Of a stretch of DNA of 64,000 nucleotides, positions 37,372 through 45,571 are shown one piece after another (positions within the stretch are counted from its first letter, which is position 1; each line of letters opens with the position of its first letter). The notes beneath the pieces are model-generated. The model made no database searches. It saw nothing but the letters and a program-made list of their open reading frames with translations, and had not been told where the DNA came from. This DNA is from Bradyrhizobium sp. CIAT3101 (lineage in GTDB: Bacteria; Pseudomonadota; Alphaproteobacteria; Rhizobiales; Xanthobacteraceae): assembly GCF_029714945.1 (NCBI RefSeq), contig NZ_CP121634.1, forward strand, positions 1,385,001 through 1,449,000, in the 5' to 3' direction. The position numbers were made by a program, and so were the translations under genes.

Positions 37372-38156
37372 TGGCTGTCGCAATGCCCGCCATCTACCGT
37401 GTCGACGGCAACAGCGTCGTCACCAGCCCCGATGCCGCCGGTCCGTGGGACCGGCGCATGCAGCACGGCTCGGCGCCATCGGCGTTGGTGACGTGGGCGG
37501 CGGAGCGGATTCCGACGCCCGTGCCGATGCATATCGCGCGTGTCACCATCGATCTGATGCGCCCGGTGCCGGTGGCGCCGCTCGCGATCGAGAGCAAAGT
37601 GTTGCGCGAGGGCCGCAAGATCCAGCTCTGCGAGATCAAGCTGCTTGCCGACGGCGTGCAGGTCGTCGGCGCCACCGTGCTCAAGATCAAGCAGCAGTCA
37701 CAGCCGCTGCCCGACGACGTCAGGGAGTTGCCGGTCACGCTGCCGTCGCCGGAGGACTCGCTGGTCGAGGACGGCCACGGTGCGACCAGTCCGTTCGCGG
37801 GAATGATGTCGATGCGCGCCGCGCGCGGCCGTTTCGGCCAGGCCGGTGCCGGCGCGATCTGGTTTCGCCTCGACCATCCGCTGGTCGAAGGCGAGGTGGT
37901 TTCGCAGGCGATGCGAGCCGTGGTCGCCGCCGATTTCTCCAACGGCACCGCTTCGACGCTCGACTTCCGCACCTGGACCTACATCAACGCCGACCTCTCG
38001 GTGAGCCTGGCGCGTCAGCCGATCGGCGACTGGATCCTGCTCGACGGCGAATCCTGGATCGGCCCTGATGGCGCGGGCCTCGCGATGTCGCGGCTCGCTG
38101 ACCGCCAAGGCTATTTTGGCCGCGCGGTGCAGAGTTTGGTGATCGAGAAGCGTTGA
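37368..38156 (+). CDS. Acyl-CoA thioesterase (double hotdog, TesB-like)
   Basis: A 262-residue protein with two hotdog domains. The first contains PMHIARVTIDLMRPVPVAPLAIESKVLREGRKIQLCEIKL, a typical 4HBT_3/TesB strand-helix pattern, and the second DFRTWTYINADLSVSLARQPIGDWILLDGES. It should hydrolyse medium or long acyl-CoA esters. It is translationally coupled to NMO-1 by a four-base overlap. The acyl-CoA ligase encoded on the other strand 400 bases downstream suggests a shared acyl-CoA context (inference). Confidence 0.85.
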   Translation: MMAVAMPAIYRVDGNSVVTSPDAAGPWDRRMQHGSAPSALVTWAAERIPTPVPMHIARVTIDLMRPVPVAPLAIESKVLREGRKIQLCEIKLLADGVQVVGATVLKIKQQSQPLPDDVRELPVTLPSPEDSLVEDGHGATSPFAGMMSMRAARGRFGQAGAGAIWFRLDHPLVEGEVVSQAMRAVVAADFSNGTASTLDFRTWTYINADLSVSLARQPIGDWILLDGESWIGPDGAGLAMSRLADRQGYFGRAVQSLVIEKR

Positions 38157-38261
38157 GCGTTGCGGCATGCGCCGCGGTTGCTGCGTGGGCCGATTGAACG
38201 GCAGGCTTCCGCCGCCGCGGAAGGGATGCATGGCCGTGCTGGACCAGGGCATCCTGCCAGT

Positions 38262-38360
38262 TCACACTCCGTAGAAGATCTTGATCTCCCACAGCACCAC
38301 GACGATAGCCGTGATCAACGTGATCGCGGCGACTGCACTTTCCAGGGAAGCGACTCTCAT
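38262..38360 (-). CDS. Small single-helix membrane protein, 32 residues
   Basis: A short reading frame of 33 codons starting MRVASLESAVAAITLITAI. The middle (AVAAITLITAIVVVLW) is a clear membrane helix with a short polar C-terminus (EIKIFYGV). A GCGGAG ribosome-binding site lies six bases before the ATG on the minus strand. No family recognised. It sits alone between the thioesterase and ligase genes. The 206 bases between it and the ligase gene hold nothing I can name. Confidence 0.5.
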   Translation of the reverse strand: MRVASLESAVAAITLITAIVVVLWEIKIFYGV

Positions 38361-38566
38361 TGCTTACTCCGCTTCCCAGCCCCAATAGCGGTCTATTTGA
38401 TTCCTTGATTCGCCTGCAATCGGGCGGTCGCCACGGGCACGTACTCCGTCACGCATTGTGGTGCCGCGGCCACAACAGCTCCGTAGAATCCCGGATGGGA
38501 ATGCTGATCATTCCCGCCATTTCGCGCGATACGTGTATTCCGAACCCGTCGCTGCAATCAGGAAGA

Positions 38567-40129
38567 TTACCCGACCATCCGGTCGCGCCCGCTCCAGAAG
38601 CCGGCGCGCAGCACCTTCTTGTCGACCTTGCCGACTCCGGTCATCGGCAGCTGCTTGACGAACTGGATCTGTTTCGGCGCATGCGCGGAACCCTTTCGCG
38701 TCCGCACCAGATTGATCAGCTCGTCCGGATCGGGCTTGGCGCCCTCGCGCGGCACGACGATGGCCGTGACCGCTTCGCCCCATTTTTCGTCTGGCACGCC
38801 GACCACGGCGACCATCGCGACATCGGCATGTTGCGACAGCACGTCCTCCACCTCGCGCGGAAAGATGTTGAAGCCGCCGGTGACGATCATGTCCTTCTTG
38901 CGATCGAGAATGAACATGTAGCCGCGCTCGTCCTGGCGCGCGATGTCGCCGGTGTGGACCCAGCCGTTCTTCAACGTCTCCGCGGTGATGTCGGGCCGCT
39001 TCCAGTACTCAGCCATCACATGCGGCGCGCGCACGCAGATCTCGCCGGCTTCACCCGTCTGCACCTCCTGATCGTCGTCGTCGAGGATTTTGACCTCGCA
39101 CGCTGCGATCGGGAAACCGCAGGACAGGAATAATTCCGGCGTCCTGGGATCGTGATCCTTCTTCCGCAATACCGAGACCGGATAGCATTCGGTCTGGCCG
39201 TAGAGTTGCGAGAACACCGGTCCGATACGCTCGATGCCTTCGACCAGCCGGCTCGGCGACATCGCCGACGCGCCGTAGAGCACGAGCTCGAGCGAGGAGA
39301 GATCGGTCTTATCAAGCGCGGGATGATCGAGCAGCACATAGATCATGGTCGGCACGAACAGCGTGAAGTTGATGCGCTCGCGCGCGATCGTTGCCAGCAC
39401 GGCCTCGGGATCGAAGCCTTTCAGCATGTGCACGGTGCCGCCGCGCATCAGCGTCGGCAGCACCTTTGTGCCGGCGACGTGGCTGATCGGGGCGACGGTG
39501 AGATAGCGCGCGGCGTCGGGGATCTCGAAATCGGCGAGGATGGCGCCGGCCGCACCGGCGTTCTCGCGATGATAACGCAGCGCGCCCTTGGATTTTCCTG
39601 TCGTGCCGCCGGTGTAGTTGAGCGTGGAGAGATCATCGAGATTTGCGAGGCACCGCGCGCTGGCCTGTCCCGCGCCCTCGATCGCGTGCAAGAGGTCGAC
39701 GCCGTAGTCGGCCGGCCCCATCGTGAAGACCGCCTTGAGGCGGGTTGCCTTCGTAGCGAGCTCGCCGCCGCGATCACGGAAGGCGGCCACATCGACCACC
39801 AGCACGTCCGCTTCGGAATCTTCGAGCTGAAACAACTGGTCGCTCTCCGATCCCAGCGGATGCAGCCAGGTCGTGCAGCATCGCGACAATTGCGCGGCGA
39901 CACCGGCGCACCAGGTGTCGGCGCGGTTCGCGGTGAGGAAGGCGACGCGGGCGCCGGGCTGCAAGCCGAGCCGCATGAATACGCCCTGGATGCGTCCGAT
40001 CAGATCGAGCGTGCCCTGATAGCTCAGCGATCCGCCGGGCCATGCGAACGCCGTGCGGCCAGGATAGCGCGCCAACGCCCGTAGCGTCTGCGCACAAGTC
40101 GGTGACGATGCGTGGAGCGGATCGGACAT
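38567..40129 (-). CDS. Acyl-CoA synthetase, AMP-dependent
   Basis: A 520-residue class I adenylate-forming ligase. The motifs are NYTGGTTGKSKGAL (phosphate loop), LYGQTECYPVSV, GWVHTGDIARQDERG, DRKKDMIVTGGFNIFPREVED and a C-terminal MTGVGKVDKKVLR with the adenylation lysine. It activates a fatty or aromatic acid to its CoA ester; the substrate is not predictable. The start MSDPLHASS at 40129 is preceded by CGAGGAAA. It is divergent from NMO-2, with a 107-base shared upstream region. Confidence 0.88.
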   Translation of the reverse strand: MSDPLHASSPTCAQTLRALARYPGRTAFAWPGGSLSYQGTLDLIGRIQGVFMRLGLQPGARVAFLTANRADTWCAGVAAQLSRCCTTWLHPLGSESDQLFQLEDSEADVLVVDVAAFRDRGGELATKATRLKAVFTMGPADYGVDLLHAIEGAGQASARCLANLDDLSTLNYTGGTTGKSKGALRYHRENAGAAGAILADFEIPDAARYLTVAPISHVAGTKVLPTLMRGGTVHMLKGFDPEAVLATIARERINFTLFVPTMIYVLLDHPALDKTDLSSLELVLYGASAMSPSRLVEGIERIGPVFSQLYGQTECYPVSVLRKKDHDPRTPELFLSCGFPIAACEVKILDDDDQEVQTGEAGEICVRAPHVMAEYWKRPDITAETLKNGWVHTGDIARQDERGYMFILDRKKDMIVTGGFNIFPREVEDVLSQHADVAMVAVVGVPDEKWGEAVTAIVVPREGAKPDPDELINLVRTRKGSAHAPKQIQFVKQLPMTGVGKVDKKVLRAGFWSGRDRMVG

Positions 40130-40236
40130 ATGTTTCCTCGTTGCTTTGTCATCGGCTTGTGTCGTGCCAATGTTTGCGCGCAAGGCTAGCACAGCGAATG
40201 CGGGATGGAACGACAAAGCCCGCGCGGGAGATTTGC

Positions 40237-41202
40237 GTGACATCCGATCGACTTCAACGTTTTCGCGATCGTCTCGGCCTCCCCTTGATCGCGGCGCCGA
40301 TGTTTCTGGTGTCGGGCGTCGAACTGATGGTCGCAGCCTGCCGCAACGGCGTGATCGGTAGCTTTCCCACCGTGAATTGCCGCAGCACGGAACAGCTCGA
40401 CGACTGGCTCACCGAGATCGCGACGCGGTTGCGTGCACACGAGGATCAGACCGGCCGCAAGGCTGCGCCGCTCTGTCCGAATTTGATCGTGCATCGCTCC
40501 AACGCGCGGCTGGAGCAGGATCTTGCCGTGCTGCTCAAGCACGGGCCCGAGATCGTCATCACATCGGTCGGCTCGCCGGCGCCGGTGTTGAAGCCGTTGC
40601 ATGATGCGGGTGCATTGGTGCTGGCGGATGTTGCCTCGATCCGCCACGCCGAACGCGCGGCGGCGGCAGGCGCCGATGGATTGGTGCTGCTCACCGCGGG
40701 CGCGGGCGGACAGACCGGCTGGCTCAACCCGTTCGCCTTCGTCCGCGCCGTGCGCGCGTTCTACGATGGCATCATCGTGCTCGCCGGCGGCATCGGCGAC
40801 GGCCACGCGCTGCACGCGGCCGAGGTGCTCGGCTGCGATCTCGGCTACATGGGCACGAAGTTCATCGCGACGCGCGAGAGCATGGCGGACGAACGCCACA
40901 AGCAGATGCTGGTCGAGAGCAGCGCCGACGACATTCTGCTGACCACCGCCTTCACGGGCCTGCAGACCAGCATGCTGAAGCCGTCGATCGTCGCCGCCGG
41001 GCTCGATCCTGATGATCTCCCGGCGCGCGGCGCCATCGACATCGGCAAGGACATCGACGTCGGCGGGCGTGAGAACCGCCCCAAACGCTGGCGCGACATC
41101 TGGAGCGGCGGACATTCGACGTCCGGCGTCACCGAGGTGGTGGCTGTCGACGATCTCGTGGCCCGGACGGCCGCCGAATACCGTGAGGCGACGGGGCGAT
41201 AG
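40237..41202 (+). CDS. Nitronate monooxygenase-like protein (NMO-2)
   Basis: A 321-residue paralogue of NMO-1 with the same TIM-barrel layout. It starts with GTG at 40237, preceded by GGGAG. The FMN region is LAGGIGDGHALHAAEVLGCDLGYMGTKFIAT. Where NMO-1 has GGHAG, this protein has GGQTG (Gln159), so the catalytic histidine of the family is missing. It may use another base or act on a different substrate. It is divergent from the acyl-CoA synthetase gene. Confidence 0.85.
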   Translation: MTSDRLQRFRDRLGLPLIAAPMFLVSGVELMVAACRNGVIGSFPTVNCRSTEQLDDWLTEIATRLRAHEDQTGRKAAPLCPNLIVHRSNARLEQDLAVLLKHGPEIVITSVGSPAPVLKPLHDAGALVLADVASIRHAERAAAAGADGLVLLTAGAGGQTGWLNPFAFVRAVRAFYDGIIVLAGGIGDGHALHAAEVLGCDLGYMGTKFIATRESMADERHKQMLVESSADDILLTTAFTGLQTSMLKPSIVAAGLDPDDLPARGAIDIGKDIDVGGRENRPKRWRDIWSGGHSTSGVTEVVAVDDLVARTAAEYREATGR

Positions 41203-41326
41203 CGTTCCGTGCCGCCCAGCACGGTTAATCCCGCATGGCTCCGTAAGCCCGCACTTAACGGCAGATTAACCATCGCCCGCCAAGAATCCCCCTCACGGCC
41301 GCCAATCAGGACGAGAGGGACAGGCG

Positions 41327-41575
41327 ATGGATTTCGATTTTCTCAACAGCAAGACAGCCGCAACGCTGGACGAGATCCGCGTCCGCGTCGCGCATGCTCT
41401 GGCTCGCCACCCGCTCTGCCGCAATGTTCGCTTCGACATCGTCAGCGTCCCCCGCACCCGCCGGGGCGGCAATTGGACGGTGACGCTGCAATCGGTCGAG
41501 CCCCGCGCCGTCTGGGAGGCCTCGGAGATCGTCGCCGACATCCAGGACGCCTACGATCTGGCCGCAGCTGCCTGA
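41327..41575 (+). CDS. Small hypothetical protein
   Basis: An 82-residue soluble protein starting MDFDFLNSKTAATLDEIRVRVAHAL with a GAGGGACAGG ribosome-binding site. The middle (RHPLCRNVRFDIVSVPRTRRGGNWTVTLQSVEP) looks beta-stranded, with helices at both ends. No family recognised. It stands alone between NMO-2 and a secreted-protein gene. Confidence 0.72.
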   Translation: MDFDFLNSKTAATLDEIRVRVAHALARHPLCRNVRFDIVSVPRTRRGGNWTVTLQSVEPRAVWEASEIVADIQDAYDLAAAA

Positions 41576-41708
41576 TTTCATTCGGCTTTTTGGCCTCGTC
41601 GCCGCAGGCTTGGTGATTGTCGCCGCAAAGGCACACTCAAGCCTTATTTCGTGCCCTTTTGCCGGGCACCGTTGACAACATCGTGAAGCGGTTCTTCCGG
41701 AGAGACGT

Positions 41709-42431
41709 TTGTCCAGAGCCATCACCCTCATTGTGCTGACCTGTTTCCTCGTCCTCGGCGCCGCCACCACTGCCATCCTCGGGCGCGACAGCGTGCCCAG
41801 CGTCAGTGCCGAGATGATCACCCAGGCCCCGCCGAAGCCGCTCGCCGCCAATCGCGCCGCCAAGGCCGACCGGCTGGTTCCGACGCTGGCGCTGGCGTCG
41901 GCCGCGATCGATCCGGTGCAGGTTCCCGCCGACCGGCTGTCCCAGGCCCCCGTGCTGACCGAGCCGCTGCGCCAGGCCTTCGCCGCGGCAACCCCGTCCG
42001 ATTTCCCGATGCCCAAATCGGCTTCATCGGCCAGCGCGAACGAGGCGCCCGCTCCTGCGGAAACCACCGCCGCCATCGAGGCTGCGCCGAAGCCGAAGCC
42101 CGTCGCAAAGCCGCAGCCGCAAAAGACCTATTCGCTGCTCTCCGAGGTGCAGATCGCCGGCATCAGGGATCGGCTGAAGCTGTCGTCGTCGCAGGAATAT
42201 TACTGGCCTTCGGTCGAGTCGGCGCTGCGCAACGTCGTCCGCAAGATCTCGGCGAACAAGCTCTCCAATCCGAACGGCCCGAACGTGCAGATCGATCCGA
42301 ACTGCGACGAGGTTCAGCAGTTGAAGTCAGCCGCAATGCCGCTGCTGTTCCAACTGCGTGACGACCAGAAGGAAGAAGTGCGCAAGCTCGCCCGCATCAT
42401 CGGGCTCGAGAAGGTCGCGCAGCAGATCTGA
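41709..42431 (+). CDS. Secreted hypothetical protein with Pro/Ala-rich linker
   Basis: A 240-residue protein starting with TTG at 41709 (GGAGAG just upstream). A signal peptide or anchor (ITLIVLTCFLVLGAATTAILG) is followed by a long Pro/Ala-rich region to about residue 140, then a helical C-terminal domain (TYSLLSEVQIAGIRDRLKLSSSQEYYWPSVESALRNVVRKI). The LKLSSSQEYYWPSVE segment resembles helical Spy/LTXXQ-like periplasmic proteins only loosely. Function unknown. Confidence 0.72.
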   Translation: MSRAITLIVLTCFLVLGAATTAILGRDSVPSVSAEMITQAPPKPLAANRAAKADRLVPTLALASAAIDPVQVPADRLSQAPVLTEPLRQAFAAATPSDFPMPKSASSASANEAPAPAETTAAIEAAPKPKPVAKPQPQKTYSLLSEVQIAGIRDRLKLSSSQEYYWPSVESALRNVVRKISANKLSNPNGPNVQIDPNCDEVQQLKSAAMPLLFQLRDDQKEEVRKLARIIGLEKVAQQI

Positions 42432-42519
42432 AGCTAGAGTTCCTCAGAGGAACCGCGCGCTCATCAGGAACATCCGGTAATCGACAGGCGTTGCCCGCTC
42501 CAAACAGGGAGTGGGCCAA

Positions 42520-43215
42520 ATGCGCGCCTCGACAGCCTATTTCGTCGGTGCCGGATCGATCGTCGCCGCTATCGCCATTGGTCTCGGCGGCGGCATCGTC
42601 GCCGGCAATATCATGCATCCGATCGCGCCCAAGCAGGGCCCGGACACGAGCAAGATGGAACGGCGCGCGGAAGCCGCCAAGCCGGCCACAACGAGTGCGC
42701 CGTCGGAGCGCGTGCAATATCTTACGGGATCGCAATCCTTCGGTGCGATGATCGCGGCGCCGGCACAGGCGCAGGGTGACGCCAGGCCTGAAGTTAAGCC
42801 CGAAACCAAGCCTGATGTGCCGACCACCCAGGCAAGCGCTGAACCCGCGGCAGCGCCGCCTCCGCAGACGACGGCCGCGGTCGAGCCGCCCAAACCGGCT
42901 CCGCCGCTTCCGCAGGCGACAAAACCCGTCGAGCAGCAGTCTTCGACCGAACCGGCATCTTCGCCTGACAACTCCTATGCCAAGGCCAGGGAGTCTGACG
43001 TGAAGCGTGCCGCGTCCGAGCGGCGGCGTGCGGAACGGCACGAACGCTGGGCCGAGCGTCGCCGTTACGACACGCGCGATGCACGCGGCGGACGCGATCA
43101 GACCGATTGGGATGATGTCGCGCGCAACGTTCGCGCGGATTCCGATAGCCGTGATGTCGTCGTCCGCCGTCCGCGCGGTGGCTTCGCGTTGTTCGGTCCT
43201 GACGACGACGACTAG
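42520..43215 (+). CDS. Hypothetical protein, one membrane segment, Pro-rich and basic
   Basis: A 231-residue protein starting MRASTAYFVGAGSIVAAIAIGLGGGIVAG, so membrane-anchored or exported, followed by a long Pro/Ala/Glu-rich linker (residues about 45-150) and a strongly basic stretch (RAASERRRAERHERWAERRR), ending in DDDD. GGGAG about eight bases upstream supports the ATG at 42520; a GTG at 42511 is in frame. No domain recognised. Confidence 0.68.
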   Translation: MRASTAYFVGAGSIVAAIAIGLGGGIVAGNIMHPIAPKQGPDTSKMERRAEAAKPATTSAPSERVQYLTGSQSFGAMIAAPAQAQGDARPEVKPETKPDVPTTQASAEPAAAPPPQTTAAVEPPKPAPPLPQATKPVEQQSSTEPASSPDNSYAKARESDVKRAASERRRAERHERWAERRRYDTRDARGGRDQTDWDDVARNVRADSDSRDVVVRRPRGGFALFGPDDDD

Positions 43216-43348
43216 CATCCGACCGGCACGTCGCCGCGCACGCGAACGTGAGCGGCGGTTCGTTCGAGGGCAGCGCTTGCCTTAATTTTCAACTTCCGGA
43301 TGATCCCTGCGCAAGGCATGATCGACGCAGCCAGCCAGAGGCCGCGTC

Positions 43349-45091
43349 ATGGGAGTAGCGCTGCTAGCTTGGGGACGCTTCTTCGGGCCGCACGGCGAGC
43401 GCGTGACCGTGCCGGCGCCGGTCGACGGGCGCGGCGCACCCTGGCTGCTCGATTTCCTCGCCACGCATGTCCGCGCGCTGCGCGATGTCGGCTTCACCGC
43501 GATCCAGTTGCCGCCGACGTCGAAGGCGCAAGGCGGAGCGGGGCCCGGCTGTGACGGCTATGGTGTGTTCGATCCCCGCGATATCGGCAGCAAGAGCCAG
43601 CAAGGCTCGGTCGCCACGCGCTACGGCCCCAAAGCTTCGCTGACGCGTCTGGTCGCCGTCGCGCATGCCTGCGATATCGACGTCTATCTCGATCTCGTTC
43701 TGCATCAACGCAGCGGCGAGAACGGCGGTCCCGGCGTGTTCCGCTATCTCGGCGCGGACGGGCAGACGCTGAACGGACGGCACACCACTTCGCCCTCATG
43801 GTTTCGCGGCGTGCCGCCGGACGATCTGCCCGATGATGACGTGCCGAGCCCGCCCAACGATTTTCCGTTCGGTCGCGAGCTGTCCTACCAGCGCTGCCGC
43901 CCGCCGCGCGTCACGATCGAGGATGCGCTCGACTTCGGCGAATGGGTGTTCCGCACCACCGGCGCGGACGGCGCCCGCTTCGACGACGTCAAGGGCACCT
44001 GGGCGCCGTTCGTGCGCGAGTTCATGACGCACGGCGTGATGGCGTCGAAGTTTTTCTATTCGGAGTATTTTGACGGCAATCGCGCCATCCTCAACGGCTG
44101 GGCGACGCAGCCGCCGCTCAATGGTCGATCTCTCGTCGCCGACTTCCCGATGCATTGGGCGCTGCAATCCGCCTGCGATGGCGGCAATGCGCGCGTGCTT
44201 GATGGCGCCGGCTACACCAGCTGGCGTGCCGATCTCACCTGCACCTTTGTCGACAATCCCGATACCGACACCTCGCCGGGCCAGCAGGTCATCAGCAACA
44301 AGCTTCTGGCTTATGCCTTTCTGCTGTCGATCGAGGGCTACCCGTTTGTCTACGGCAAGGACTACTTCCCGCCCGACGTCTGGCCCGGCGCCTACGGGTT
44401 GAAGCCATGGATCGATAATCTGGTCTGGATCCACGAGCATCTCGCCAATGGGCCGACCAGCGGCCGCTTTCTGGATGACAAGGTGATCGTGCTCAATCGT
44501 ACCGGTGCACCCGGCCTGCTGACCGCGCTGAATTTCGACACCATGAATGCGCGTACGATCAGCTGCCAGACCGCGTTCGGAGCCAATGTCCAATTGCATG
44601 ACTACAGCGGCCATCATGCCGATATCCGCACTGACGGAAACGGCGTCGCGACTTTCACGATCCCGAGCAACGCTTTCAGCAAGGGACAGAGCTATCTGTG
44701 CTTCTCGCGTGCCGGCCTGAATGTCGCGTCGATCAGGCATCCCCGTCACACCACGCAAACGATCTTCGGCGCCGCCGATCTCGACACGCTGCCGGCCACC
44801 AATGCCGAGACCGAGACCGCGCGGATCTGGGTGGAGCAGGGCAGCAAGATCACCCTCAGGGTCAGTCTCGATCGCCACGGCGTGTCGCCAGATGGCTCGC
44901 TCAAGGTCACCGTCAGCGATGCGCACGGGCACAGTGTGGTCGAAGCCGTGTGCAGCGGCGACCATGTCAGCGCGGCCGGAACGGCCGGCGCGACCGGCGA
45001 GCATCATATTCGCGTCGCGGGCCGGCAATTGCCGGAGCACGGCGCGGCGTTTTCGATCGACGTCACCTACCTTGCTCCACAAATCGTTTGA
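43349..45091 (+). CDS. GH13-like alpha-amylase family protein with altered motifs
   Basis: A 580-residue protein with the alpha-amylase barrel (residues about 1-400) and C-terminal beta domains. The nucleophile Asp212 (GARFDD), the acid/base Glu239 (YSEYF) and the third acid Asp305 (FVDNPDT) are present. The barrel strand normally reading DVVxNH is DLVLHQ (115-120), and the usual NHD is NPD (303-305), so both conserved substrate-binding histidines are lost. No signal peptide is visible. It heads a tight run with a membrane protein (10-base gap) and a beta-propeller protein. It may be a glucan hydrolase/transferase with changed specificity or a binding protein. Confidence 0.8.
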   Translation: MGVALLAWGRFFGPHGERVTVPAPVDGRGAPWLLDFLATHVRALRDVGFTAIQLPPTSKAQGGAGPGCDGYGVFDPRDIGSKSQQGSVATRYGPKASLTRLVAVAHACDIDVYLDLVLHQRSGENGGPGVFRYLGADGQTLNGRHTTSPSWFRGVPPDDLPDDDVPSPPNDFPFGRELSYQRCRPPRVTIEDALDFGEWVFRTTGADGARFDDVKGTWAPFVREFMTHGVMASKFFYSEYFDGNRAILNGWATQPPLNGRSLVADFPMHWALQSACDGGNARVLDGAGYTSWRADLTCTFVDNPDTDTSPGQQVISNKLLAYAFLLSIEGYPFVYGKDYFPPDVWPGAYGLKPWIDNLVWIHEHLANGPTSGRFLDDKVIVLNRTGAPGLLTALNFDTMNARTISCQTAFGANVQLHDYSGHHADIRTDGNGVATFTIPSNAFSKGQSYLCFSRAGLNVASIRHPRHTTQTIFGAADLDTLPATNAETETARIWVEQGSKITLRVSLDRHGVSPDGSLKVTVSDAHGHSVVEAVCSGDHVSAAGTAGATGEHHIRVAGRQLPEHGAAFSIDVTYLAPQIV

Positions 45092-45101
45092 GAGGATTGC
45101 C

Positions 45102-45569
45102 ATGTCATTGCATTTGTTGTGGACGTCCGCCGACAGCCTGATTGCCGCCTTCGCGCTGTCCTTCGTTGTGCCGGGGCGGCATGCGCTGCCGCTCGCGCTG
45201 ATGTTCGGCCTGTGCGACGGGCTCGGCTCGGCGCTCGGCATCAGCGTGCCGCTTGCGGGTGGGCTTGGCGCGATGCTGCTGATGGCGTGGGGCGCGGCGC
45301 TTTTCGTTGGCCTGCCCATTGCGCAACGCCTGTCGAACGCGCCGGGCTGGCTCTATGTCCTGCCGCCGCTGCTGGCGATCGACAATGTCGTGTCACGTGC
45401 GGGCGACGCGCCGGTCCTTGCGGCGCTGTCGAGCGCGATCATGGCCGGGCTCGGCTTTGCCTGCGGAGCCGTCGTGCTGAACGGGGGCCGCGCAGGCTTG
45501 CGCAACGCGCGACCGCTGGCTGCGGCCTGCCTGATTGCAGCCGGAAGCCTGCTTGCCTGGGGAGCCTGA
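45102..45569 (+). CDS. Small polytopic membrane protein
   Basis: A 155-residue integral membrane protein starting MSLHLLWTSADSLIAAFALSF with about five or six helices. Acidic residues within helices (SADSLIAAF, LCDGLGSAL and LLAIDNVVSRAGD) recall the layout of MntP-type cation efflux proteins, but the match is weak. An AGAGGA ribosome-binding site precedes the ATG. It lies ten bases after the GH13-like gene and two bases before the beta-propeller gene, so all three are likely cotranscribed. Confidence 0.72.
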   Translation: MSLHLLWTSADSLIAAFALSFVVPGRHALPLALMFGLCDGLGSALGISVPLAGGLGAMLLMAWGAALFVGLPIAQRLSNAPGWLYVLPPLLAIDNVVSRAGDAPVLAALSSAIMAGLGFACGAVVLNGGRAGLRNARPLAAACLIAAGSLLAWGA

Positions 45570-45571
45570 CC

